From NCBI GenBank assembly GCA_028386065.3, contig JAKUCV010001966.1, forward strand, positions 299,638-363,637: a stretch of 64,000 nucleotides of DNA. Reading direction: 5' to 3'. Numbering within the stretch: position 1 is the first letter of the stretch; each line of letters starts with the position of its first letter. The DNA is from Turnera subulata. Lineage: Eukaryota; Streptophyta; Magnoliopsida; Malpighiales; Passifloraceae. A model generated the notes under the pieces. The model did not search any database and was not told the origin of the DNA. It saw only the letters and a list, made by a program, of their open reading frames with translations. The position numbers and the translations under genes were made by a program. This document shows, piece by piece, positions 51,446 to 62,572 of this stretch.

Positions 51446-51640
51446 GTGGAATTAGTCTAAGTGATAGTCCACTTAGTTGCACTAAAATGAGGTTTTGGAT
51501 TCAAGTCTTGTGTATGTAGAAAATCCCCATTAAAAAATTAACTCACCCACCATATCTAGGAGTGCAACATGGGTCCAATTTGGATTAGTCGGGGCAAAGC
51601 TCCAGATACCGGATGACAAACAGTACAAACAATAGAGGGA
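51446..51640 (+). mobile_element. Diverged copy of the first SINE family
   Basis: The element shares blocks with the SINE at 526-713: GTAGAAAATCCCCATT, ACTCACCCACCATA and GATTAGTCGGGGCAAAGCTC, in the same order. The tRNA-like head is more decayed. No matching flanking repeat was found. Confidence 0.75.
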
Positions 51641-51689
51641 TCCCTCTCCTTCAATTGGCTTTTTTTTTTAATATATGAACGATGTATAT

Positions 51690-53376
51690 TGTAACAGCCC
51701 GGGTAAAAATTTGGATTTTTACCGGGACTGTAAAAGTCTTTCTACAGTGATTTACCGAATGAATTAATCTTGGGTAATTAATTCAAGGTAAATCGGGCGT
51801 CGTTTTTTGAAACCGAGGGTTTTCCCGTGCTCGAGATTTTTCCGTGGATTTTACGGACCTAAGTCCGTATTTTTCGGGTCCCGGATCTTCGAAAAAATCG
51901 CACCGGAAAATGACTTAGTGGGTGTATCAGTTATTTTCTGGTCCGATTTGGACACGGCCCTGCATAGTGGAGCCGCCTCTTACCTGTGCTGCCCGTGGCG
52001 CCCTGTGTAGCCTGTGATTTTCCTTTTCTCTTTCCCGTGACTTCTGCCTACCTCTGCATCATTCCTTCTCTTCTGCCAACTTCTCCCTGCAAAAAAAAAC
52101 ACAACGAAACAACAACACCCAGTCACGCCACAACACCACCGCCTCCTTCTTCTTCCTTTTTCCGGGCGAAACACCACCACACACAAACACCACCTCAGCC
52201 GATGCCTCCTCTTTCTTCCTTCCATGCTCGCTGGTGTTTCCTCCTCCTGCTGCCGCTGGCCGTGCCGCTGCCGCCGTCGCAGCGCCATCGTTGGAGCCGA
52301 ACCGGGCCATCGCTGCCGCTCGCCACCACCATCACCTTCTCTCTTGCAATCGTCGCAGGACGCAGGGCCGCCGTCGCCGTCCTCCTCACGTGCGACAGAC
52401 TCCACCACCGCAACAACACCAGTGACAACCATCGCGTCGCCCGATCTCCTACTTCCTCCCCGCTCCGGTTCTCCTCCACCTCTGCCGCCGACAGTAGTCC
52501 ACCACCGTCGCCTCCCCGCCTGCACACGACGCCGCCGCGTCTCGCCCCGACAGCTGTGCCGCCATCGCCTCCGTCCCTGTGCCATCTCCTTTCCGTTATG
52601 CTCGCGTCGCTGCCGCCAAGCTCACCAAGGTGAGCGCACGAAGATGGTGACCCATTCCTTTTGGCGGATCTAACCCAGTTACGAATGGGTCATGGGCTAG
52701 GTGTTGAGCTGGAACCTGGGCTTGGGCATGGGCTTGAATGGCCCACTGTTTATGGCCCAGATAATAAAATAAATAATAAAATGGAATATATATATATATA
52801 TATATAATACAAATAAATGGTTATATTTTCTGGATATATTATGGAAATATATTTTTTCTAGAATATTATTTCTCTAGAAAAATTATGGTAACTGTTTACC
52901 TTTGGAAAAAAATATACATAGGTAATATTTTGATATTATAATGGTTTGGAAAATGTATTTTGTCTTTGGAAAAATGTATATAGGTATATTTATTAATACG
53001 AATTAATTTTTAGGAAGTAATTTCGTATGACTAATTTTTCTGGAAATATAGTTTTCTTAATATAATAATATTTGGTAATTATATTATGGTAAATAGTGTT
53101 ATTAAAAATATAATATTTTGGAAAATATATATATACATATGTTATCTTTCTCAGAAAATTATGGTGATTATATTTTGGGAAAAGTATAATTAATTTATGA
53201 AAATATTTTTAAAAGAGTTTTAATTAAAGTATAGTACCGAAATTATATTCGGATATACGTACGGTATAATATTTTTGGTAAAAGATGGTAATAAAAGATA
53301 TGTAACCGGGATGGGTTATTTCGCAGTTTTGGCATCATAGCATACCGATTATGTGCATTTATGTGTATATTGTTTT
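51690..53376 (+). mobile_element. Gypsy solo LTR, left part
   Basis: The sequence starts TGTAACAGCCCGGG and matches the LTRs of the nested Gypsy element in reverse orientation. It includes a GC-rich segment (about 52000-52640) and an AT-rich segment (about 52770-53376). It is cut at 53376 by the younger element and resumes at 62573. The combined length is 2844 bp. The flanking repeats TATAT (51685-51689 and 63730-63734) support a solo LTR. Confidence 0.88.
52000..52640. other. GC-rich segment of the solo LTR
   Basis: A strongly GC-rich stretch with open frames on both strands that encode only Pro/Arg/Ser/Thr-rich sequence. The same kind of segment is in the younger LTRs (about 55300-55830 and 61660-62170, minus orientation). 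It is a family feature of the LTR, not a host gene. Confidence 0.65.
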
Positions 53377-56214
53377 TGAAGCGCCCCGACCCGTATTTAC
53401 CGTAAAACAGTAAACACGTGCCGAAACTATTCATAATGATAGAACAGACAGTACAACGTGCAAATATTATACAATAGCAACTATCAATACAACTGTCACC
53501 CACACTCGAGGACCATTATTCAATCCAAACACAGTGCTCTCAGCAGCAGCAGATAGTATCAGTAATATACATGTCACAGGAATTCAGCAATACAGCAATA
53601 TATATCACACAGCAGCGGAAATGTAGTACAACATCATAAGCAATAGAATAGCAGCGGAAGACTTATGCACATGCAACGGTGGTATGGATCCGGAGTCAGG
53701 TGGAGAAGAAAGCAGCAGCCATCGAACATCGTACCTGAACTACGGAAACAACTTAACCTACGGGATGAAACCCCGCATGCGAGGGGTGAGTCCGAAGTGC
53801 TCACCGACGAAGGATAAAAAGTGATATGCAAGCAACCGTAATACTTAAAACAAACACAGACAAGCAACAACATATCTCAACAACTGAGCCAAGGCCAAAA
53901 GAATGCTTAATTATTATTCCCAGTTTTATCTTCCGGGCCCCCGTCACTGGACAAGCTAGGGTCGTACCTGGTTATTAATTAATTCCGGATGCTAGGTCAA
54001 GAACCAATCCACATATTAGAACAACCGGATATTCGGCATATCCGAGCCACCGCGGATATTCGGCATATCCGAGCCACTGGGTATTCAGTATACCCCTACC
54101 TCAGGCGACGTCATGCCAACCAGATATTCGGCATATCTGAGCCTCTGCGGATATTCGGCATATCCGAGCCACTGCGGATATTCGGCATATCCGAGCACTG
54201 GGTATTCGGTATACCCTACCCACAGGCATGATGGCCAACCAAACCAAAAACCGACCATAGCATCCTAAAATTAATTTTCAAACCATTGGGTCGTACCACT
54301 ACTTTCCACATGACAATTATATCAACATCTCAAATCATTTCCAGTTTCAATTCCAATTCCTTTTCCTCAATTTCCACAGTCAATAGTTCAACATCAATCT
54401 CAGCATATTATCCACAGAATCAATATCACAGTTCAAAAGCAACAATAATATCCACAGCAGATATTCAGCCAACAATCAACAATTCAGCAGTTCAATCGAA
54501 CAACAAAGCACACAAAGTATTACAGGCAACATAACAAGGGTTATCCATCCTCACCTTAGCCGATATCAACTATGAAATTGTTCAGCAAGTTCCAAGTCCG
54601 GTTCCTCAGCAAATGGTTCGTTATCAACTCTTATATCAATCAAATAATATGCACACATAAGATGGTATGCAAATGTTATGCTAATACTGTATACCGTAAA
54701 TTAAATATATACTCGGCTCGGTTACTCCCCCGGTTTAATTCTCCATTATTATCATCATTCACCATTTACTTTCAAGTGTCATAATACCCTTCTATACTTA
54801 TTCCTATACCCGGGTACTATTCCGGTATTTTACTACCTTGATAATACCCTTTCCAAAATTTATTTCCTAGGTATGTACTTTCCAAAATATTATTTCTACG
54901 AATTATTATTTTTCTTCCATACCATATAATATTTTTCCAAAATTATTTCCTCAAAATATTTATTTCCATAGCATAATATATTTTCCAATCTCATTTTTAT
55001 TTTCTTCCATTTTATTTTCCTTCCCAGATTTCATTTTCTTTCTATTTCTTTCATTTTTTTTTTTACTAAATCGGACTGGGCCCCAGAACCCAAGCCCAGG
55101 CTCAAGGCCCAAGCCCAGCCAGTTAGAACCCATCAGCCCCAGGCCAGGCCTACGCATAGGCCCAGGCGTGTTAGCCCAGACCACGAGCCCAAGGCCCAGG
55201 TCACGATCTACAGACCCAAATCACATCCAGGCGCGGGTCAACCCATACCCACGTTCCCGGGTCGGACCTCCTCATTCGGGTATGCTCACCTTGCCTTGCA
55301 GAGGTGGCGGCGTGGCGAGACGGGCTGCTTGGTGAGGTGATGACGGCGTGAGGCACGGCGACCGCGAGCAGGATGGCGCGGTGATGAGGCCGGCAGAGGC
55401 AGGGAGTGCTGGTGGCGTCGCTGCGGCCGGCGGTGTCGAGGTGGGGCTCGGGCGCGCGTCACATGAGGGAAGGAAGAGGAAGGAGAAATAGGGAAGCCGG
55501 ACGAGCAGGGCGGCGGTCGACACGGTGCGACGAGGAGGAAGAGAGGAGGTTGGAGATGGCAGTTGGGGGGTCGGCGAGGTGGCTCACGGCGGCGGTGAAG
55601 GAAGAGAAGAAAAATAAAAGAGAAAGGAGGAGGGTGGCTCTTTGCAAAACGCTGTAGTTTTGCTGATTTGTGTGTGTGTTGTGTTTTCTTTTTTTTTTTT
55701 CTTTTGTTTCACTGGTTGTGAATTTGCAGGGAAGAGGAGTAGAAAAGCTGGGTTGCAGAAAATGGAAGGGAAATGGTGATGGCGTGTGGAAGGCAGAAGA
55801 ATAATAGTTTATAGGAAGCAAATCACTGGTATTTCACATGTATAATAGATAGTTCACAGGCTAAATAGGAGTTGGCGGCTGAATAATTGAACTTCAATTA
55901 TGCAGTTACTATGCTGCATGTGAAGTGTGACCCACCTGGACCAGAAAATATCCGGTATACCCACTTATCTTATTTCTGGTCCGATAATTCGAGAATAATC
56001 CCGGCTTTTCCGAAGATTCCCGGACCCGGAAAAATCCCAACTTCGGTCCGTAAAATCCGCAGAAAATTCCCGAACGTGGGTCAAGGCTCGGTTTCAGAAT
56101 CCAATACTCAATTTACCATAATTTAATTACCCAAGATTAAAAATCATTGGTAAATTACTGTACATTAACTTAAACAGTCCCGGTAAAAATGAAATTTTTA
56201 CCTGGGCTGTTACA
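53377..56214 (-). repeat. Left LTR (3' LTR in element orientation)
   Basis: A 2838-bp LTR, unusually long for a Gypsy element. In plus order it has the palindrome array (54030-54222), an AT-rich part (about 54640-55070), a GC-rich part (about 55300-55830) and a terminal hairpin (56179-56206). Confidence 0.9.
54030..54222. repeat. Palindrome array in the left LTR
   Basis: Seven short palindromic units. Typical units are GGATATTCGGCATATCC and GGTATTCAGTATACC. The arms differ between units but match each other within each unit. The array is repeated in the right LTR (about 60462-60652) and, with other arm sequences, in the solo LTR (about 62754-63137). Confidence 0.8.
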
Positions 56215-56248
56215 GCCTACCCACCTTAAAAAATTTCGTCCCCGAAAT

Positions 56249-57184
56249 TCACTCCGAAGCTGTGAACAAGTGCGGATACTGGGTACGCATATGCTCCTCA
56301 ACTTCCCACGTGGATTCATTCGCAGAGTGCTTGCTCCACTTAACCTTTACCATCGGAATAACTCTGTTCCTCAACTGTCTGACTTCCCGGGCAAGAATCT
56401 GCTCCGGCATTTCTGTATATGTAAGATCCTCTGCGACCTCAAAATCTACTGTAGTAACCACATGGCTCGGATCCGATCTGTACCTCCTCAACATGGAAAC
56501 ATGGAACACATCATGAATCCGTGACAACTCCTCCGGTAGAGATAATCTGTACGCCAGGGGTCCAACCCTTTCCACAATCTCATACGGTCCAATGTACCTG
56601 GGACTTAGCTTCCCTCTTTTCCCGAATCTGATTACACCTTTCCACGGTGCAACTCGGAGGAAAACTTGTTCTCCCACTTGGTACTCCATCTCTCGATGAT
56701 GCTTATCAGCATAGCTCTTTTGTCGGTCCTGTGCTGCTCTCATACTTTGCTTAACTGTCTGAATCTTGTCAACAGTCTGCTTAACCAAATCTGGACCAAC
56801 GATCAAACGGAGACCTTCTTCATCCCAACAAACTGGACTTTGGCACTTCCTTCCGTAAAGAGCTTCAAACGGAGGCATGCCAATACTGGAATGATAACTG
56901 TTGTTATAAGCAAACTCCGCTAAAGGCAAATACTGATCCCAACTCCCACTGAAGTTAAGAGCACAAGCCCTTAGCATATCTTCTAGTATCTGGATAGTCC
57001 TCTCCGACTGTCCATCAGTCTGAGGATGGAATGCAGTACTAAAACTCAGCTTCGTCCCCAAAGCTGTTTGCAGACTCTTCCAGAACCGTAATGTGAATCT
57101 CGGATCCCTGTCTGAGACTATGGACTTGGGAATTCCATGTAGTCTCACAATCTCTGCAGCGTACTGCTTCGCCAACTTATCCAA
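56249..57184 (-). pseudogene. Gypsy integrase core and C-terminal part
   Basis: A frame of about 310 codons covers the integrase core and tail. The core has GIPKSIVSDRDPRF and STAFHPQTDGQSERT. The tail has QKSYADKHHREMEYQVGEQVFL and IHDVFHVSMLRRY. The C-terminus (NRVIPMVKVKWSKHSANEST followed by a WEVEEHM block) looks chromodomain-like, as in chromoviruses. The integrase's own zinc-binding part lies in the next segment, separated by a decayed stretch (about 57190-57360). Confidence 0.85.
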
Positions 57185-57301
57185 GGTGTCTGTCTGTCCT
57201 TACCCTTCTTTTACCCGACTAAAACATTCAGCTAGTTGCTATTGGGTCTACCGTAGTACGACAGAGGCCCAGTTGCCATTAGGTTGGTGTTTTAGGTACC
57301 A

Positions 57302-57880
57302 TTAGTAGAGGGTGAAGGTGAGACCGTGACTGTTTCTAGAGTAAAAGGGTCGACCTCGCTGATGCTCAGCTTTCACTTGCTGGCAAGTGATACACTTAGC
57401 CACATACTCGGCTACATCCTTCTTCATATGTGGCCACCAAAAATGACTCCTCAAATTCTGGTACATCTTGGTACTCCCGGAGTGCTTAGCGTACGGTGTC
57501 ATATGTCCTTCTTCTAGAATCTGACTGCGTAGGTCACCAACACTGGGTACACATAGGCGCTTTCCCAACATCAATGCACTATCCTCCGCTATGTGGAACT
57601 TATCTTCCTTTCCACTACGGACTGCTTCCTTCAGCTTGATCAGGTCGGGATCTCCATCTTGTAACTCCACAATCCAGCCCCTCAGGTTAGATTTGACTTC
57701 AACATGTGTCAACAAAGCTCCTGTCTCGTCGATTGACAAATCAACTCCCATCTTCCTTAACTCAATGAGTGAGGACATCGAGTAGGTCGTGGAAGCATCT
57801 TCTGGTTGTCTCCGGCTCAAAGCATCTGCTACAAACATTAGCTTTTCCCGGATGATACTCAATAGTACAATCATAATCAT
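57302..57880 (-). pseudogene. Gypsy RNase H end and integrase zinc region, frameshifted
   Basis: The frame contains [14 protein letters not shown], which normally continues straight from the RNase H end. It then has the integrase zinc-binding block HSGSTKMYQNLRSHFWWPHM and CITCQQVKAEHQR. It joins the preceding frame through a frameshift near GKANV, so the polyprotein is not continuous. Confidence 0.8.
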
Positions 57881-59225
57881 TCAGTAACTCAACCCAACGT
57901 CTTTGTCGCAGGTTAAGCTCTTTCTGAGTCATGATGTACTTGAGACTCTTGTGATCTGTGAAAATCCGGCATCTTTCTCCAAACAGATAATGTCGCCAGA
58001 TCTTCAAAGCAAGAATCATTGCGGCCATCTCCAAGTCATGTGTCGGATAGTTCTTCTCGTGTGGCCTCAACTGTCTCGAAGCATAGGCTATCACTCGGCC
58101 TTCTTGCATCAGAACAGCTCCCAAACCAAGACCTGAAGCATCGCAGAACAGCACGTACTCCGCTCCTGGCTTAGGCACTGTCAAGACTGGTGCTGTTGTC
58201 AGCTTCTTCTTAAGTTCTTCAAAACTCTTCTGGCAGGCATCACTCCATACAAAGACTTGGTCTTTCTTTAACAGCTTGGTCATGGGACTAGCTATCAAAG
58301 AGAAACCCTCGATGAATCTTCGGTAATATCCTGCAAGGCCAAGAAAACTCCTGACTTCTGGTACCGTCTTGGGCGGCTCCCATTCCAAAACAGCCTTTAC
58401 TTTAGCAGGATCAACCTTAATTCCATCCCCGGATACAACATGTCCAAGGAATGCAACTTCTTCAAGCCAGAACTCACACTTGCTAAACTTGGCATACAAC
58501 TCCTTCTCTCGCAACCTCTGAAGCACTACCCTCAGGTGCTCTTCATGTTCTTCCCTATTCTTGGAGTATATCAAGATGTCATCGATGAAGACTACCACAA
58601 ACTTGTCCAAGAACTCGTTCAAGACCAAGTGCATCAAGCACATGAAAACTGCAGGTGCATTGGTCAAGCCAAAAGGAACCACTGTGAACTCAAAATGACC
58701 ATACCGAGTGCGGAAAGCTGTCTTCGGTATGTCCTTCTCTGCAATCTTGACCTGATGGTAACCAGATCGAAGATCAATCTTAGAAAATATAGTAGCTCCC
58801 TGTAACTGATCAAAAAGATCATCAATCCTGGGAAGCGGATACTTATTCTTCACTGTCACCTTGTTCAGCTGTCGGTAGTCCACACACATGCGCAAACTAC
58901 CATCCTTCTTCTTTACAAAGAGGACTGGTGATCCCCAAGGTGAAGTACTAGGTCTGATGAAACCTTTCTTTAACAGCTCATACAACTGTTTCTTCAACTC
59001 CTGGAGTTCTTTCGGTGCCATCCGATATGGTGCCATCGAGATAGGTGTCACTCCTGGCATCAAATCGATGGTGTACTCAACTTCTCTGTCAGGTGGCAAT
59101 CCTAGAAAATCCTCCGAAAACACATCTGGAAACTCTTTGACAACTATGATGTCTCCCGAAACCGGAGTCTGAACTTCTTTGCCCTTGACATGAGTCAACA
59201 AGGCATCTGGACCTTGTGGCTTCAT
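57762..59225 (-). pseudogene. Gypsy reverse transcriptase and RNase H, long open frame
   Basis: A 487-codon frame with intact landmarks. RT shows [40 protein letters not shown] and the active-site [11 protein letters not shown] (58575-58607). RNase H shows [18 protein letters not shown] and YHPGKANV. It follows protease remains ending FNIILGMDWLSRYNALVNC. The frame is uninterrupted by stops until GKANV, where it shifts. Only this portion of the polyprotein is preserved; gag is absent, so this copy cannot move by itself. Confidence 0.88.
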
Positions 59226-59284
59226 TCCGACATCCTGGTTAGCAGAGATGCTACGCGTAGCAGCAACTCTCTTAATACCCGTTA

Positions 59285-59430
59285 CCCAAACTTATCGTTC
59301 ACCATCGAAAGTCAGCAGCACTTTCTTGGTCCAACAATTCACCAGGGCATTATATCTCGACAACCAATCCATTCCTAGGATGATATTGAAACCTCCCATG
59401 TTCATCACAACCAACCGAGCAAGAAAAACC
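59285..59430 (-). pseudogene. Gypsy protease C-terminal remnant
   Basis: Reads MNMGGFNIILGMDWLSRYNA, the C-terminal conserved part of the retropepsin-like protease. The catalytic D-S/T-G part and all gag are missing, which points to a deletion between about 59450 and 59800. Confidence 0.75.
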
Positions 59431-59808
59431 TCACTATCGTACGAAAGAGAATCGTCTCTGCACATTTGGGAATTGGACTGGTGATATGGGCGTCCATTGG
59501 ATTGGGAGTAGCCTGTACAATTTGAGAGAAAGAATGGTGATACAACATATCGTTTTGGAACTCGCTATTTTCTTACACACCGTGGTCCTAGATAGTTTGA
59601 CATACGTTATATTGGTTTTTGACATTTCCATGGACGCTACTGTAGCTATAGATCCACTGAAGGTGCATGCTGATTCCCTCCAACCGGATCCATTCGTCTT
59701 ACCCTATATGAGAATGTATATGCATGCATATTATACTAACTCATGACAGACTATGCACAAATAATCACAGCAACACCCAAGGACCTACTGCCCGCTCCGC
59801 TACCAAAC

Positions 59809-62567
59809 TGAAGCGCCCCGACCCGTATTTACCGTAAAACAGTAAACACGTGCCGAAACTATTCATAATGATAGAACAGACAGTACAACGTGCAAATATT
59901 ATACAATAGCAACTATCAATACAACTGTCACCCACACTCGGGGACCATTATTCAATCCAAACACAGTGCTCTCAGCAGCAGCAGATAGTATCAGTAATAT
60001 ACATGTCACAGGAATTCAGCAGTACAACAATATATATCACACAGCAGCGGAAATGTAGTACAGCATCATAAGCAATAGAATAGCAGTGGAAGACTTATGC
60101 ACATGCAACGGTGGTATGGATCCGGAGTCAGGTGGAGAAGAAAGCAGCAGCCATCGAACATCGTACCTGAACTACGGAAACAACTTAACCTACGGGATGA
60201 AACCCTGCAGGCGAGGGGTGAGTCTGAAGTGCTCACCGACGAAGGATAAACAGTGATATGCAAGCAACCGTAATACTTAAAACAAACACAGACAAGCAAC
60301 AACATATCTCAACAACTGAGCCAAGGCCAAAAGAATGCTTAATTATTATTACCAGTTTTATCTTCCGGGCCCCCGTCACTGGACAAGCTAGGGTCGTACC
60401 TGGTTATTAATTAATTCCGGATGCTAGGTCAAGAACCAATCCACATATTAGAACAACCGGATATTCGGCATATCCGAGCCACCGCGGATATTCGGCATAT
60501 CCGAGCCACTGGGTATTCAGTATACCCCTACCTCAGGCGACGTCATGCCAACCAGATATTCGGCATATCTGAGCCTCTGCGGATATTCGGCATATCCGAG
60601 CCATTGCGGATATTCGGCATATCCGAGCACTGGGTATTCGGTATACCCTAACCACAGGCATGACGGCCAACCAAACCAAAAACCGACCATAGCATCTTAA
60701 AATTAATTTTCAAACCATTGGGTCGTACCACTACTTTCCACATGACAATTATATCAACATCTCAAATCATTTCCAGTTTCAATTCCAATTCCTTTTCCTC
60801 AATTTCCACAGTCAATAGTTCAACATCAATCTCAGCATATTATCCACAGAATCAATATCACAGTTCAAAAGCAACAATAATATCCACAGCAGATATTCAG
60901 CCAACAATCAACAATTCAGCAGTTCAATCAAACAACAAAGCACACAAAGTATTACAGGCAACATAACAAGGGTTATCAACTCCTATATCAATCAAATAAT
61001 ATGCACACATAAGATGGTATGCAAATGTTATGCTAATACTGTATACCGTAAATTAAATATATACTCGGCTCGGTTACTCCCCCGGTTTAATTCTCCATTA
61101 TTATCATTATTCACCATTTACTTTCAAGTGTCATAATACCCTTCTATACTTATTCCTATACCCGGGTACTATTCCGGTATTTTACTACCTTGATAATACC
61201 CTTTCCAAAATTTATTTCCTAGGTATGTACTTTCCAAAATATTATTTCTACGAATTATTATTTTTCTTCCATACCATATAATATTTTTCCAAAATTATTT
61301 CCTCACAATATTTATTTCCATAGCATAATATATTTTCCAATCTCATTTTTATTTTCTTCCATTTTATTTTCCTTCCCAGATTTCATTTTCTTTCTATTTC
61401 TTTCTTCTTTTTTTTTACTAAATCGGACTGGGCCCCAGAACCCAAGCCCAGGCTCAAGGCCCAAGCCCAGCCAGTTAGAACCCATCAGCCCCAGGCCAGG
61501 CCCGCGCATAGGCCCAGGCGTGTTAGCCCAGACCACGAGCCCAAGGCCCAGGTCACGATCCACAGACCCAAATCACATCCAGGCGCGGGTCAACCCATAC
61601 CCACGTTCCCGGGTCGGACCTCCTCATTCGGGTATGCTCACCTTGCCTTACAGAGGTGGCGGCGTGGCGAGACGGGCTGCTTGGTGAGGCGACGACGGCG
61701 TGAGGCACGGCGACCGCGAGCAGGATGGCGCGGTGACGAGGCCGGCAGAGGCAGGGAGTGCTGGTGGCGTCGTTGCGGCCGGCGGTGTCGAGGTGGGGCT
61801 CGGGCGCGCGTCACACGAGGGAAGGAAGAGGAAGGAGAAATAGGGAAGCCGGACGAGCAGGGCGGCGGTCGACACGGTGCGACGAGGAGGAAGAGAGGAT
61901 GTTGGAGATGGCAGTTGGGGGGTCGGCGAGGTGGCTCACGGCGGCAGTGAAGGAAGAGAAGAAAAAGAAAAGAGAAAGGAGGAGGGGTGGCTCTTTGCAA
62001 AACGCTGTAGTTTTGCTGATTTGTGTGTGTGTTGTGTTTTCTTTTTTTTTTTTCTTTTGTTTTACTGGTTGTGAATTTGCAGGGAAGAGGAGTAGAAAAG
62101 CTGGGTTGCAGAAGATGGAAGGGAAATGGTGATGGCATGTGGAAGGCAGAAGAATAATAGTTTATAGGAAGCAAATCACTGGTATTTCACATGTATAATA
62201 GATAGTTCACAGGCTAAATAGGAATTGGCGGCTGAATAATTGAACTTCAATTATGCAGTTACTATGCTGCATGTGAAGTGTGACCCACTTGGACCAGAAA
62301 ATATCCGGTATACCCACTTATCTTATTTCTGGTCCGATAATTCGAGAATAATCCCGGTTTTTCCGAAGATTCCTGGACCTGGAAAAATCCCAACTTCGGT
62401 CCGTAAAATCCGCAGAAAATTCCCGAACGTGGGTCAAGGCTCGGTTTCAGAATCCAATACTCAATTTACCATAATTTAATTACCCAAGATTAAAAATCAT
62501 TGGTAAATTACTGTACATTAACTTAAACAGTCCCGGTAAAAATGAAATTTTTACCTGGGCTGTTACA
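59809..62567 (-). repeat. Right LTR (5' LTR in element orientation)
   Basis: A 2759-bp LTR matching the left one, except that 80 bp corresponding to 54541-54620 are missing. In element orientation it ends next to TTTGGTAGCGGAGCGGGC, which resembles a primer-binding site. Confidence 0.9.
60462..60652. repeat. Palindrome array in the right LTR
   Basis: The counterpart of 54030-54222, with the same number and order of units and only a few substitutions, none of which breaks the central pairing of a unit. Confidence 0.8.
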
Positions 62568-62572
62568 GTTTT

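Larger units (their letters stand above)
53377..62567 (-). mobile_element. Gypsy retrotransposon with 2.8-kb LTRs, gag-less
   Basis: A 9191-bp element lies between GTTTT direct repeats (53372-53376 and 62568-62572). Its left LTR is 53377-56214 and its right LTR 59809-62567. In element orientation (minus) each begins TGTAACAGCCC and ends GGGGCGCTTCA. The interior (56215-59808) holds only the end of protease, RT, RNase H and a broken integrase. Gag and most of protease are missing. A purine-rich AAGGTGGGTAGG adjoins the left LTR. The LTRs differ at about 14 sites over the first 900 bp, plus an 80-bp deletion in the right copy, so insertion is not very recent. The polymerase resembles the Del/Tekay type. 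Confidence 0.92.

Noticed and set aside
51986..52633. Long open frames in the GC-rich LTR segment
   Set aside because: They are open on several frames of both strands and lack any domain. The low number of stops follows from base composition.
54030..54222. CRISPR-like repeat array
   Set aside because: Repeats and spacers are irregular, lie inside a plant LTR and are duplicated with it.
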